Shown: positions 49,460-58,224 of the stretch, in pieces
How the letters are laid out: each line of letters starts with the position of its first letter
How positions within the stretch are numbered: the stretch's first letter is position 1
Assembly (NCBI GenBank): GCA_025757745.1
Contig: CP107217.1
Coordinates: forward strand, 372,001 to 436,000
From: Coriobacteriaceae bacterium
Lineage (GTDB): Bacteria > Actinomycetota > Coriobacteriia > Coriobacteriales > Coriobacteriaceae
Direction of reading: 5' to 3'
Length of the DNA: 64,000 nt
The notes under the pieces: generated by a model
Seen by the model: only the letters and a program-made list of their open reading frames with translations
The model's database searches: none
Told to the model about the DNA's origin: nothing
Position numbers and translations under genes: made by a program

Positions 49460-51061
49460 ATGGATCAAAGCAAGCCTTCGTTCTTTATCACGACGCCCAT
49501 CTACTACGTCAACGCCGATCCGCACCTGGGCACGGCTTATTCCACCATCATCGCCGACGTTCAGGCTCGCTATCGCCGCTCCGCCGGCTATAACGTCAAG
49601 TTCCTGACCGGCATGGACGAGCACGGCGAGAAGGTCGCCGAGGCCGCAGCCAAGCATGGTATGACGCCGCAGGAGTGGACCGACAGCCAGGCCCCGCACT
49701 TCAAGGAGCTTTGGAGCAAGCTCGAGATTTCCAACGACGACTTCATCCGCACCACCGAGCCGCGCCAGCATCATGCCGTGCAGTACCTGTGGGAGCGCAT
49801 GAAGGAGTCCGGTTACCTGTATAAGGGCAGCTACGACGGCTGGTATTGCGTGCCTGACGAGACCTACTTCACCGATACGCAGGTCCAGAAGGGCGACGAG
49901 GAGTACGGCAGCGTCGGCCAGCACCTGTGCCCCGACTGCCACCGTCCGCTTGAGCGCGTGCAGGAGGAGTCCTACTTCTTTAAGCTTTCCGCCTTCCAGG
50001 ACAAGCTGCTCAAGCTCTATGACGAGCACCCCGACTTTGTCGAGCCTGCGTTCCGCATGAACGAGGTACGTAGCTTTGTCGAGGGCGGTCTTAACGACCT
50101 TTCCGTGAGCCGCACGAGCTTTGACTGGGGCATTCAGGTCCCGTTTGACGAGGGCCACGTGACCTACGTGTGGTTCGATGCGCTGCTCAACTATATGACG
50201 GCCGTCGGTTACGGTGTCGACACCGACGAGGCGCGTGCCGAGCTGGCCTATCGCTGGCCCGCGCAGTTCCACATCGTGGGTAAGGACATCATCCGCTTCC
50301 ACTGCGTCATTTGGCCCGCCATGCTTATGGCCATCGGCGAGGCCCTGCCCGAGCACGTCTTTGCCCACGGTTTCCTGACCGTGCGCAATGCCGAGACCGG
50401 CAAGGCCGAGAAGATGTCCAAGAGCCGCGGCAATGCCATCGCTCCGCAGGACGTTATCGACATGCTGGGCGTCGAGGGCTATCGCTACTACTTTATGACC
50501 GATGTCGTCCCCGGCACCGACGGTGCCATCAGCTTCGATCGCATGGAGCAGGTCTACAACGCCGACCTGGCCAACAGCTGGGGCAATCTGATCTCGCGTT
50601 CGCTCAACATGAGCGGCAAGTACTTTGACGGTTGCGCGCCCGCCAAGCCCGCATCGTTCGATGCGTTTGACAACCCGCTGGCAAAGATCGCCGACGGTCT
50701 GGTCGAGCGCTACATGGCCAAGATGGACGTGCTCGATTACGGTGGAGCCAAGGACGAGGCCATGGAGCTCATCCACGCCGCCAACCACTACATCGAGGAC
50801 TCCGAGCCTTGGGCGCTTGCCAAGGACGAGACCAAGGCTGACGAGCTGGCATTTGTGATCTACAACCTGCTCGAGGCCATCCGCATTGCCGCTCACCTGC
50901 TGATGCCGCTCATGCCCCAGACCTCTGCCGAGGCCCTGCGCCGCCTGTCCTGCGAGGACGAGGCCGCGAGCGACGACCTCAAGGGCATTTGTGCTTGGGG
51001 CCTGCTTGCTGGTGGTCAGCCTGTCGAGAAGGGCGAGCCGCTGTTCCCGCGTCTGGGCTAA
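49460..51061 (+). CDS. metG: Methionyl-tRNA synthetase, 533 aa
   Basis: Class I synthetase: HIGH-like signature in YYVNADPHLGTAYS, GMDEHGEKV, the active-site WFDALLNY, and KMSKSRGN. The zinc-domain knuckle is reduced to one CPDC pair. The C-terminal part is the anticodon-binding helical bundle; the extra tRNA-binding (EMAP) domain is absent. ATG 49460 is preceded by CTGGAGGA. Confidence 0.96.
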   Translation: MDQSKPSFFITTPIYYVNADPHLGTAYSTIIADVQARYRRSAGYNVKFLTGMDEHGEKVAEAAAKHGMTPQEWTDSQAPHFKELWSKLEISNDDFIRTTEPRQHHAVQYLWERMKESGYLYKGSYDGWYCVPDETYFTDTQVQKGDEEYGSVGQHLCPDCHRPLERVQEESYFFKLSAFQDKLLKLYDEHPDFVEPAFRMNEVRSFVEGGLNDLSVSRTSFDWGIQVPFDEGHVTYVWFDALLNYMTAVGYGVDTDEARAELAYRWPAQFHIVGKDIIRFHCVIWPAMLMAIGEALPEHVFAHGFLTVRNAETGKAEKMSKSRGNAIAPQDVIDMLGVEGYRYYFMTDVVPGTDGAISFDRMEQVYNADLANSWGNLISRSLNMSGKYFDGCAPAKPASFDAFDNPLAKIADGLVERYMAKMDVLDYGGAKDEAMELIHAANHYIEDSEPWALAKDETKADELAFVIYNLLEAIRIAAHLLMPLMPQTSAEALRRLSCEDEAASDDLKGICAWGLLAGGQPVEKGEPLFPRLG

Positions 51062-51100
51062 GACGCCGCGCGCCATATCGGCAATTTGCTGTTTAGATGT

Positions 51101-51132
51101 AAGGGCATGGCCGCAACGGTCCATGCCCTTTT
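51101..51132 (+). terminator. metG terminator
   Basis: AAGGGCATGG (51101-51110) pairs with CCATGCCCTT (51121-51130), followed by a short T-run. Lies between metG and rsmA. Confidence 0.75.
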
Positions 51133-51168
51133 GTTTCAAGACGCCGCCACCATGCTAAGGAGGCAACT

Positions 51169-52029
51169 ATGACAACTTCGCCTTTGGCAAACCCCACGGC
51201 AACAAGGGAACTGCTGGAGGAGTTTGGCCTTGCGACCAAGCATCGCCTGGGCCAGAACTTCCTGATCGACAACCATGTAATTGAGCGCATTTGCGAGCTT
51301 TCCGAGCTCACGGGCGATGAGCGCGTGCTCGAGGTTGGCCCGGGCGTTGGTACGCTCACGCTCGCGCTGCTGCAGGAGGCGGCGTGCGTCACGTCGATCG
51401 AGGCCGACCCCGAGCTCGAGCCGGTGCTCGATGCCCACGCCGCCGACTACGCCAACTTCCGCTTTATCATGGGCGACGCGCTCAGGGTGACGCCGGGACA
51501 GATTGAGCAGGCTGCGGGCGGTAAGCCGACGGTATTTGTCGCGAACCTGCCCTATAACGTGGCGGCGACGATCATCCTGCAGTTCTTCCAGACGATGCCA
51601 GCGCTCAAGCGCGCCGTCGTCATGGTTCAAAAGGAGGTTGCCGATCGCATTGCCGCAGTGCCGGGTAACAAGACCTATGGCGGCTATACGGCAAAGCTCG
51701 GCCTGTATGCGCAGGTGACGGGTCGTTTTGAGGTGCCGCCGCGCTGCTTTATGCCGGCGCCGCACGTGGACTCGGCCGTCGTGCGTATCGACCGTGTTGA
51801 CGGCGTGGTGCCCGAAGGACTCGATCGCGAGTTTGTTGCCCGTGTGATTGATGCTGCATTTGCTCAGCGTCGCAAGACCATCCGCAACTCCATGAGTGCC
51901 AACGGCTTTGCCAAGGACGTGCTCGACGCCGCCTTTGAGGCTTGCGGTATCGCACCCACTACGCGCGCCGAGACGCTCGATGTTGCCGACTTTGTCCGTC
52001 TGGCCCAGGAGCTCATCCATGACGCCTAA
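51169..52029 (+). CDS. rsmA: 16S rRNA dimethyladenosine transferase, 286 aa
   Basis: Dimethylates the two adjacent adenines near the 3' end of 16S rRNA. LGQNFLID at the start, the SAM motif EVGPGVGTLT, and the catalytic NLPYNVA are present, with the C-terminal helical domain. AAGGAGG is spaced correctly before ATG 51169. It overlaps tatD by 11 bp; rsmA-tatD pairing is common in this group. Confidence 0.95.
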   Translation: MTTSPLANPTATRELLEEFGLATKHRLGQNFLIDNHVIERICELSELTGDERVLEVGPGVGTLTLALLQEAACVTSIEADPELEPVLDAHAADYANFRFIMGDALRVTPGQIEQAAGGKPTVFVANLPYNVAATIILQFFQTMPALKRAVVMVQKEVADRIAAVPGNKTYGGYTAKLGLYAQVTGRFEVPPRCFMPAPHVDSAVVRIDRVDGVVPEGLDREFVARVIDAAFAQRRKTIRNSMSANGFAKDVLDAAFEACGIAPTTRAETLDVADFVRLAQELIHDA

Positions 52030-52936
52030 TGCCGAACGCGTGACGTTTACCAAGAAAAAGAAAACGGTTGCGTGTCCGGAGCCGCTGGCGCCGCTTGCCG
52101 ATACGCATGCACACCTGCTCTCGTTTTGGGGCAAGGAGGTGCCCGAGACGCTCGTGCGCGCCAAGGCGGCGGGCGTCGACCTGTTGGTGACGGTCTTCGA
52201 TCCCATTGCCGACAAACGAAGTGTGACGGACTATAACGACTGGCTGACGCACGAGATCCTGCCGATGCAGGATATTCCACAGATCAAGTATCTTGCCGGC
52301 GTGCACCCCTATGGCGCGCCGGATTATACCGACGACATTCACGCGCAGGTTGTGGCTGCGCTCGACGATCCGTTGTGTGTTGGCATCGGCGAAATTGGTC
52401 TGGACTACCACATGGACTATGACGACGATGTCGCGCCGGCGCCTCATGACGTGCAGATTGACTGCATGGCGCGTCAGCTCGAAGTTGCCGTGCGTCGCAA
52501 CGTGCCAGTGGAGCTGCATCTGCGCCACGAGGACTCGGATGGGGAGCGTACCTCGCATATGGATGCGTACAACGTGCTGCGCGAGGTGGGTGTGCCTCAG
52601 GCCGGTTGCGTGCTGCACTGCTTTGGCGAGGATCGAGCCACGATGGGGCGCTTTGTGGATTTGGGCTGCTATATCGCCTATGGTGGCGCGGCCACCTTTA
52701 AGCGTAACGATGGCGTGCGCGAGGCATTCGCGGCAACCCCGCTCGATCGCATTTTGTTCGAGACGGATTGCCCGTATATGGCGCCGGAGCCCATTCGTGG
52801 TCTTGAGTGCGAGCCGGCAATGATTTCCATCACGGCAAACACGCTGGTCAACGACCGTGTCGATCGTACCGGCGAGGATGCTGAGGCAATCGCGCGAGCA
52901 GCTTGGGAAAATGCCTGCAAACTTTTTCAAAAATAG
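52019..52936 (+). CDS. tatD: TatD-family metal-dependent hydrolase, 305 aa
   Basis: Amidohydrolase-fold deoxyribonuclease family: the N-terminal ADTHAH metal site, GEIGLDYH, ELHLRHE, Val-Leu-His-Cys-Phe-Gly and ETDCPYMAP are visible in order. An N-terminal basic lead of about 25 residues and an insertion around 35-75 make it slightly longer than E. coli TatD. ATG 52019 overlaps the end of rsmA. Confidence 0.88.
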   Translation: MTPNAERVTFTKKKKTVACPEPLAPLADTHAHLLSFWGKEVPETLVRAKAAGVDLLVTVFDPIADKRSVTDYNDWLTHEILPMQDIPQIKYLAGVHPYGAPDYTDDIHAQVVAALDDPLCVGIGEIGLDYHMDYDDDVAPAPHDVQIDCMARQLEVAVRRNVPVELHLRHEDSDGERTSHMDAYNVLREVGVPQAGCVLHCFGEDRATMGRFVDLGCYIAYGGAATFKRNDGVREAFAATPLDRILFETDCPYMAPEPIRGLECEPAMISITANTLVNDRVDRTGEDAEAIARAAWENACKLFQK

Positions 52937-52939
52937 TTC

Positions 52940-52968
52940 TTGCGTTCGCGGTGGTGCTCCGTTATTCT
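52940..52968 (+). promoter_or_regulatory. Promoter of tRNA-Leu
   Basis: TTGCGT (52940-52945), 17-bp spacer, TATTCT (52963-52968), 12 bp before the tRNA. Confidence 0.6.
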
Positions 52969-52979
52969 AATTCCTGCAC

Positions 52980-53066
52980 GCGGGCGTGGCGGAATTGGCA
53001 GACGCGTACGGTTCAGGTCCGTATGGGGGCAACCCCATGAAGGTTCAAGTCCTTTCGCCCGCACCA
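52980..53066 (+). tRNA. tRNA-Leu(CAG), CCA encoded
   Basis: Acceptor GCGGGCG pairs fully with CGCCCGC; anticodon loop TTCAGGT gives CAG (Leu); a long variable arm TGGGGGCAACCCCA is present as expected for Leu; CCA at 53064-53066. Confidence 0.96.
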
Positions 53067-53073
53067 TTGATTG

Positions 53074-53103
53074 AAAGAGCTCCCAGCAATGGGGGCTTTT
53101 TTG
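53074..53103 (+). terminator. tRNA-Leu terminator
   Basis: GCTCCC and GGGGGC (with flanking A and T runs) form the stem around AGCAAT, ending in a T-run. An identical copy ends the downstream element. Confidence 0.8.
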
Positions 53104-53120
53104 CTATGTGCCCATCGCAG

Positions 53121-53292
53121 GGACTTGAACCTGTGAAGGAGCGAGCGTCAAGAAAACGCGGAGCGTTTTTAGCGAGCTGGCGAGTCCGCCGGCAGGCGGG
53201 CGAAGCCGGTGCGGATCCGCGAAGCGGATACGCGGACGTCCTTTCGCCCGCACCATTGATTGAAAGAGCTCCCAGCAATGGGGGCTTTTTTG
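53121..53292 (+). repeat. tRNA-tail element behind tRNA-Leu
   Basis: Inverted copy of the tRNA-Leu T-arm (53121-53132, 12 nt exact to 53041-53052); core with AAAACGC-GGA-GCGTTTT (53153-53169), CCGCC/GGCGG around 53186-53199, and ATCCGC-GAA-GCGGAT (53215-53229); then a 55-nt exact direct copy of the tRNA 3' end plus terminator (53238-53292, same as 53049-53103). The core is nearly identical to the tRNA-Arg elements although the flanks are Leu-specific. Confidence 0.85.
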
Positions 53293-53372
53293 TTATGGGC
53301 CTCCTGTTGGTGTCACGTGGCTGCTTCGTGCGGGTATCCTAGTGCTAACGTGTGCCTATCAGAGGAGAGACC

Positions 53373-54311
53373 ATGCTGTTGTCCGGTATTATCGCTGCTC
53401 TTACGAGCCTTCTGCTTCCCATCATCATTTTGTTGCTGCTGCTCCCCAACGCCTGCTATGTCGTTGAACAGCAGCATGCCGTGATCATCGAGCGTCTGGG
53501 CAAGTTTAACCGCATCGTCAACGCGGGCTTCCACGTGAAGGTGCCCGTGATCGACCGCAAGGCCGCCACGGTGAGTCTGCGCACCATGAAAAACGGCTTC
53601 GGCATCGACGTTAAGACCCAGGACAACGTGACCATCGGCCTTGAGGTATCTGCTCAGTACCACGTGAGCTATGACATGGGCGCCGGCCCGGCAGATTCGG
53701 GCATCTACAAGAGCTACTACATGCTGCAAGAGCCCGTCGACCAGATGCGCGATTTCATCACCGATGCCCTGCGCTCTTCCATCCCTGTCTACACGCTCGA
53801 TGAGGTCTTTGCCAAGAAGGATGACATCGCCAAGGACGTCAATGCCACCGTGTCCGAGCAGATGGCTGCCTACGGCTTCACCCTCGTGTCGACACTCATC
53901 ACCAAGATCGCGCTGCCGACCGAGGTCGAGAACTCCATGAACGACATCAACGCCGCCCAACGCAAGCGCGCTGCTGCGCAGGAGCTCGCCGAGGCCGACC
54001 GCATCAAGCGTGTCACCGAGGCGACCGCCGAGGCCGAGGCGATGGAAAAGGCAGGCGAAGGCATCGCCAACCAGCGCAAAGCCATCGCGCTGGGCATCAA
54101 AGATTCGCTCGAGATTATCCAGGAGACGGGCGTCGGCAACGACGAGGCTAACCAGCTGTTCATGTTTACGCAGTGGTCCGAGATGATGACGGAGTTCGCT
54201 CGCACGGGAAAAACCTCGACGGTCGTGCTGCCGAGCGATTTCTCGCAGTCGGCCTCGATGTTCGAGCAGATGCTGACCGCCGGCAAAGTTCAAAACGACT
54301 CGAAGGAGTAG
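53373..54311 (+). CDS. SPFH/band-7 (slipin-like) membrane protein, 312 aa
   Basis: An N-terminal hydrophobic segment (about 8-28) anchors the protein, then the SPFH domain with AVIIERLGKFNRIVNAGFH and VDQMRDFITDALRSS, then an Ala/Glu-rich coiled coil (about 195-250). Such proteins form large membrane rings or lattices, organise membrane microdomains and regulate proteases. ATG 53373 is used because GAGGAGAG precedes it; an ATG 21 bp upstream has no site. No NfeD-like partner is beside it. Confidence 0.88.
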   Translation: MLLSGIIAALTSLLLPIIILLLLLPNACYVVEQQHAVIIERLGKFNRIVNAGFHVKVPVIDRKAATVSLRTMKNGFGIDVKTQDNVTIGLEVSAQYHVSYDMGAGPADSGIYKSYYMLQEPVDQMRDFITDALRSSIPVYTLDEVFAKKDDIAKDVNATVSEQMAAYGFTLVSTLITKIALPTEVENSMNDINAAQRKRAAAQELAEADRIKRVTEATAEAEAMEKAGEGIANQRKAIALGIKDSLEIIQETGVGNDEANQLFMFTQWSEMMTEFARTGKTSTVVLPSDFSQSASMFEQMLTAGKVQNDSKE

Positions 54312-54317
54312 ACGCGC

Positions 54318-54788
54318 GTGAAATACACCGTCGTTTGCGTCGGTAAGCTCAAGGAGCGCTTTTGGAAGGACGCGTGCGCCGAGTACACCAAACGCCTGGG
54401 CGCCTATGCCAAGGTGGATATCCGCGAGGTGGCCGATATCGACCCGGCTAAGGCGGGCGGCGTGGATGCCGCGCGCGACAAGGAGGGGGCGGCGATCCTT
54501 GCAGCCCTGCCGCCTCGAGCGCATGTGATCCTGCTTGCCATTGAGGGCAAAGAGCGCTCGAGCGAGGAGCTTTCGGCGCGGCTCGACGATCTTATGCTGC
54601 GTGGTAACAGCGACATCGCCTTTGTGATTGGTGGATCGGACGGCGTGAGCGATGATGTGCGCACACGAGCCGACGAGATGCTCAGCTTTGGACGTATTAC
54701 CTTGCCGCACAACTTGGCGCGCGTGGTGCTGCTGGAGCAAATCTACCGCGCCTGCAAGATCAGCCGTGGCGAGCCGTATCACAAATAG
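54318..54788 (+). CDS. rlmH: 23S rRNA pseudouridine-1915 N3-methyltransferase, 156 aa
   Basis: SPOUT-class methyltransferase; the C-terminal knot is clear from FVIGGSDGVSDDV, Phe-Gly-Arg-Ile-Thr-Leu-Pro-His and Leu-Leu-Glu-Gln-Ile-Tyr-Arg-Ala, and the protein ends Pro-Tyr-His-Lys as in other RlmH. Start GTG 54318, 6 bp after the SPFH gene. Length matches the family. Confidence 0.95.
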   Translation: MKYTVVCVGKLKERFWKDACAEYTKRLGAYAKVDIREVADIDPAKAGGVDAARDKEGAAILAALPPRAHVILLAIEGKERSSEELSARLDDLMLRGNSDIAFVIGGSDGVSDDVRTRADEMLSFGRITLPHNLARVVLLEQIYRACKISRGEPYHK

Positions 54789-54861
54789 GTCGGCAATACG
54801 AAACAATGCCGTGGGACAATAGCCTTCGTTTTGAAGAGCGTGTCTGAGAGGACTATGAGAT

Positions 54862-55632
54862 ATGAAGATCGGATTTGTCGGTTTTGGCAATATGGCGAGC
54901 GCTATGGCCGATGGCTGGATCGCCGCCGGTGCGGCTGCGAGCGACATGTGTGCTTGCGCGGGCCGCTACAATGCCCTGGTCGAGCGCTGTGAGGCGCGTG
55001 GGATGGTTGCCTGTCGTGATGCGGCGGAGGTTGTCGCCGCATCTGATATCGTGGTCGCTGCGGTCAAGCCGTATATGATCGAGAAGGTCTTCGCTCCGCT
55101 CAAGGATGCCCTAGCCGACAAGGTTGTCCTTTCGGTCGCCTGGACTTGGGATAGCGCCAAGTGGGAAAAGGTCCTGCCGGGTGTCGCGCATATCTCGACG
55201 GTGCCCAACACGCCGGTTTCGGTGGGCGAGGGTGTTATCGCCTGCGAGAAGGCTTCCACGCTTAGCGATGAGCAGCGTGCCACGGTGCTCGGCCTGCTCG
55301 GAAAGCTTGGCACCGTCGTCGAGCTCGATTCGAGCCTGCTGTTTGTGGGCGGTACCGTGGGCGGTTGCGCACCGGCATTTGTTGCCATGGCGATTGAGGC
55401 CTTGGGCGATGCAGCCGTCAAGCACGGTATCCCGCGCGCCGATGCCTATCGCATTGTGAGCCAGATGGTGCTGGGCACGGCAAAGCTGCAGCTTGCGACT
55501 GGTCAGCATCCTGCGGCGATGAAGGATGCCGTATGCTCGCCCGGCGGCGCCACCATCAAGGGCGTCGTCGCGCTCGAGGACGCCGGTATGCGCAGTGCCC
55601 TGGTCAAGGCCGTCGACGCCACCCTCCAGTAA
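54862..55632 (+). CDS. proC: Pyrroline-5-carboxylate reductase, 256 aa
   Basis: Last step of proline synthesis. N-terminal Rossmann motif GFVGFGNMASAM, the Val-Lys-Pro segment after the third strand, and the C-terminal substrate motif with CSPGGATIKG are visible. ATG 54862 follows a GAGAGGA site. Nearly perfect inverted repeats start at its stop codon. Confidence 0.93.
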   Translation: MKIGFVGFGNMASAMADGWIAAGAAASDMCACAGRYNALVERCEARGMVACRDAAEVVAASDIVVAAVKPYMIEKVFAPLKDALADKVVLSVAWTWDSAKWEKVLPGVAHISTVPNTPVSVGEGVIACEKASTLSDEQRATVLGLLGKLGTVVELDSSLLFVGGTVGGCAPAFVAMAIEALGDAAVKHGIPRADAYRIVSQMVLGTAKLQLATGQHPAAMKDAVCSPGGATIKGVVALEDAGMRSALVKAVDATLQ

Positions 55633-55779
55633 AACCTGCCATTTAGGGACAGGTTTATTTTGGCAGGTTTTTCCTGCGGTTTTGTCGTATATGCGAAAAG
55701 CGCCCCGCAACTGGCTCAATTCCAGTTGCGGGGCGCTTGCGTTTGCCCAGATAAAACCGACCAAAATAAACCTGTCCCT
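55632..55779. repeat. Composite REP-like element between proC and a convergent small gene
   Basis: Three inverted-repeat pairs: AAACCTGCCA/TGGCAGGTTT (55632-41, 55661-70, with T-run, probably the proC terminator); a 19-bp perfect pair (55645-55663 and 55761-55779, core GGGACAGGTTTATTTTGG); and between them a 17-bp perfect hairpin (55698-55714 and 55722-55738, core CGCCCCGCAACTGG), probably the terminator of the opposite gene. The 19-bp pair cannot be explained by termination and looks like a REP or MITE. Confidence 0.65.
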
Positions 55780-55789
55780 TTTTGGCGGG

Positions 55790-55963
55790 TTAGTCCCAGA
55801 AGCCGTCTTGATCGTCCTCGGATTTGGGTCCGCGGTCGACGTAGAGCTTATGGGTGCGCTTCTCCATTACAAAGGCAAGAATCGCAAACAGTAGGATGCC
55901 GCCGGCGAAAAGGATGGCAAAACCGGTGCGGGTGCCAAACAAAAAGGAAAAAACTGCGTCCAT
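55790..55963 (-). CDS. Small membrane protein, 57 aa
   Basis: On the minus strand ATG 55963 to TAA 55790 encodes a peptide with one clear membrane helix (FAILFAGGILLFAILAFVM, about 15-33), then Glu-Lys-Arg-Thr-His and an acidic C-terminal tail ending in Phe-Trp-Asp. AAGAAGG lies 6 nt upstream of the ATG. The ORF is too short for a 60-residue cut-off but has normal codon use and a hydrophobic/charged layout typical of real small membrane proteins. It is divergent from serS. Function unknown. Confidence 0.75.
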   Translation of the reverse strand: MDAVFSFLFGTRTGFAILFAGGILLFAILAFVMEKRTHKLYVDRGPKSEDDQDGFWD

Positions 55964-56074
55964 TGGGTGCCTTCTTGCGTAGTTGGGTTGGGTCGTAAAC
56001 GCTCATAAGTATATACTTGCCCATACATGTACAAGGTTGCAACCTAAATGGAATGTATATCGCCGGAGGATCTA

Positions 56075-57358
56075 ATGCTTGATATCAAGTTTGTTCGCGA
56101 GAACCCCGATGCCATCGATACCGCCATGGCCAACCGCCAGACGTCTTGGGATCGAGAGAAGTTCTTCGAGCTCGACGACGAGCGCCGTGCCGTCATCACC
56201 GAGGTCGAGGAGCTCCAGGCCACGCGTAATGCCGAGTCCAAGAAGATCGGCGCCCTGATGAAGGAGGGCAAGAAGGACGAGGCCGAGGCCGCCAAGGAGG
56301 CCGTGCGCACCGTCAACGAGAAGATTGACGGTCTGGCCGAGCGCCGCACCGCTCTCGAGCAGGAGCAGTACGACTTCATGGCTCACCTTCCCAACATCCC
56401 TTGCGAGGCCACGCCGTACGGCAAGGACGAGGACGAGAACATCGAGCGCCGTCGTTGGGGCACCCCGCGCGAGTTCGACTTCGACTTTAAGCCGCACTGG
56501 GACCTGGGCACCGACCTCGACATCCTCGATTTCGAGCGCGGCAACAAGCTCTCCGGTAGCCGCTTTACCGTTCTCGGTGGCGCCGGCGCCCGTCTTGAGC
56601 GCGCCCTCATCAACTTCTTCCTTGACACGCACACCAGCCGTGGCTTTAAGGAGTGGTGGCCGCCCATCGTCGTCAAGCGTCAGACCATGTTTGGCACGGG
56701 TCAGCTGCCCAAGTTCGAGGACGATGCCTATCACGTCTCGGGCGACAACTTCCTGATCCCCACCGCCGAGGTCGTACTGACTAACCTGCACGCCGGTGAG
56801 GTTCTGGACGCCGACACTCTGCCGCGCCGCTACACTGCCTTCACCCCCTGCTTCCGCGAGGAGGCCGGTTCCGCCGGTCGCGACACCCGCGGCATCATTC
56901 GCCAACACGAGTTTGACAAGGTCGAGATGGTCAAGTTTGCCAAGCCGGAGGAGTCCGACGAGGAGCTCGAAAGCATGACCGCCGAGGCCGAGTTCCTGCT
57001 TCAGCAGCTGGGCCTTCCGTATCGCGTGATTAGCCTGTGCACCGGCGACCTGGGCTTCTCTGCCCGTCAGACCTACGACATCGAGGTTTGGCTGCCGAGC
57101 TACAACGCCTACAAGGAGATCAGCTCCTGCTCTAACTGCGGCGACTTCCAGGCCCGTCGCGCCAACATCAAGTATCGCGACCCCGAGAACTTCAAGGGCT
57201 CGCGCTACCTGCACACCCTCAACGGTTCCGGCCTGCCGGCTGGCCGTACCATGGCCGCCATTCTGGAGAACTACCAGAACGCCGACGGCACCATCACGAT
57301 CCCCGAGGTTCTTCGTCCCTACATGGGTGGCCTCGAGAAGATCGGGCCGGTCGCGTAG
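56075..57358 (+). CDS. serS: Seryl-tRNA synthetase, 427 aa
   Basis: Class II synthetase: N-terminal helical arm (about 25-105) that binds the long variable arm of tRNA-Ser, motif 2 TPCFREEAGSAGRDTRGIIR, and motif 3 TLNGSGLPAGRTMAAILEN near the C-terminus. ATG 56075 is chosen for GGAGG directly upstream; the in-frame ATG at 56048 has none. Confidence 0.96.
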   Translation: MLDIKFVRENPDAIDTAMANRQTSWDREKFFELDDERRAVITEVEELQATRNAESKKIGALMKEGKKDEAEAAKEAVRTVNEKIDGLAERRTALEQEQYDFMAHLPNIPCEATPYGKDEDENIERRRWGTPREFDFDFKPHWDLGTDLDILDFERGNKLSGSRFTVLGGAGARLERALINFFLDTHTSRGFKEWWPPIVVKRQTMFGTGQLPKFEDDAYHVSGDNFLIPTAEVVLTNLHAGEVLDADTLPRRYTAFTPCFREEAGSAGRDTRGIIRQHEFDKVEMVKFAKPEESDEELESMTAEAEFLLQQLGLPYRVISLCTGDLGFSARQTYDIEVWLPSYNAYKEISSCSNCGDFQARRANIKYRDPENFKGSRYLHTLNGSGLPAGRTMAAILENYQNADGTITIPEVLRPYMGGLEKIGPVA

Positions 57359-57383
57359 GTTGGCTGCATAAGCGATTTGCGAG

Positions 57384-57410
57384 GGCGCCCCTTTCCAGGG
57401 CGCCTTTTTT
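57384..57410 (+). terminator. serS terminator
   Basis: GGCGCCC (57384-57390) and GGGCGCC (57398-57404) around CTTTCCA, then six T. Confidence 0.85.
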
Positions 57411-57531
57411 GTGCGCAAAGCCTTACCATATCGTGCGGACAGCTCAATAGAAAATACACGAACAAACGTTCTGTATACAGCTATCTACCTGCTATGCTTT
57501 TGTCAAATAGAAGCGAGAGGAAGGGGATGCG

Positions 57532-57909
57532 ATGGAGCTGTTTGATGAGCGGGTAGTTTTGTTTGAGAGCGATGAAGGTGGGGAACGTCTAGCGGTAACG
57601 TGTGAGCCATCGGGCATGGGCGGTTTGGTAGTGCGGCAGACGAGTGAGGGTCCGTTGACCCAATGGTGCTTTGAGGAGTCGCCGCATGTGGTCGAGACCT
57701 TTGTGACGCACGAGGGGCTTGTGGCGCTTGAGCAGTTCTATGGAGTTGGGACTTCTAACCAGGTCGCACGCATGCTGAGCATCTCGTTTGCCGATTATGA
57801 CTGTGCCCAGCGGGTGCGCTTGCTTTTGAGGGAACTCGGTGCTGGGTTCGATGTAGTTGAAAAACCGATTGATCGCATGGGGGACGTTGGCGTATGCGGA
57901 GCTGCGTGA
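57532..57909 (+). CDS. Hypothetical protein, 125 aa
   Basis: ATG 57532 lies behind GAGAGGAAGGGG, a strong site, and the codon use matches the neighbours, so the gene is believable. The product is acidic with alternating strands in the first half and a helix around 97-107 (DCAQRVRLLLREL). No signal peptide, membrane segment or domain I recognise. It stands alone before the tRNA-Arg array; no functional context. Confidence 0.6.
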   Translation: MELFDERVVLFESDEGGERLAVTCEPSGMGGLVVRQTSEGPLTQWCFEESPHVVETFVTHEGLVALEQFYGVGTSNQVARMLSISFADYDCAQRVRLLLRELGAGFDVVEKPIDRMGDVGVCGAA

Positions 57910-57984
57910 GGAACATATTCTCGAAAAAAGTTTGAGATTGTGCTTGACTCCAACTAGCTAAAGTGGTTTTATATGTCTTGCGCT

Positions 57985-58061
57985 GCGGCGTTACCTCAGC
58001 TGGATAGAGGGTCTGACTACGAATCAGAACGTCATAGGTTCGAATCCTATACGCCGCACCA
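57985..58061 (+). tRNA. tRNA-Arg(ACG) copy 1, CCA encoded
   Basis: Acceptor GCGGCGT pairs with ACGCCGC; anticodon ACG at 58019-58021 (decodes CGN after A34 deamination); T-loop TTCGAAT; CCA at 58059-58061. A TTGACT box at 57944-57949 with TTTTAT at 57967-57972 is the likely promoter, different from the other three copies. Confidence 0.96.
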
Positions 58062-58070
58062 ATCGAACTT

Positions 58071-58100
58071 AAAGCCTCCGGCAACGGGGGCTTTTCTTTT
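58071..58100 (+). terminator. tRNA-Arg copy 1 terminator
   Basis: GCCTCCG-GCAA-CGGGGGC (58074-58091) followed by a T-run. Confidence 0.8.
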
Positions 58101-58115
58101 ATGGCAACCATGCAT

Positions 58116-58127
58116 GGATTCGAACCT
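58116..58127 (+). repeat. Inverted T-arm copy after tRNA-Arg 1 (element without core)
   Basis: GGATTCGAACCT is the exact reverse complement of the T-arm AGGTTCGAATCC. It is followed by CGGTCGGGGTGTGAA, the start of a core, but no hairpin core or tail copy follows; the next tRNA promoter begins instead. A truncated form of the element. Confidence 0.7.
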
Positions 58128-58183
58128 CGGTCGGGGTGTGAACAGCCCAATCACCACTCCGTAAAATTTTTTCAAATTGTCGC

Positions 58184-58212
58184 TTGACCCATCGGGGGCT
58201 CGCGTGCATAAT
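58184..58212 (+). promoter_or_regulatory. Promoter of tRNA-Arg copy 2
   Basis: TTGACC (58184-58189), 17 bp, CATAAT (58207-58212), 13 bp before the tRNA. Confidence 0.7.
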
Positions 58213-58224
58213 AATCCGTGCGTT

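Noticed and set aside
48650..51139. Minus-strand open frame of 829 codons opposite rsmI and metG
   Set aside because: Antisense to two well-identified genes; His/Gly/Leu-rich composition typical of shadow frames.
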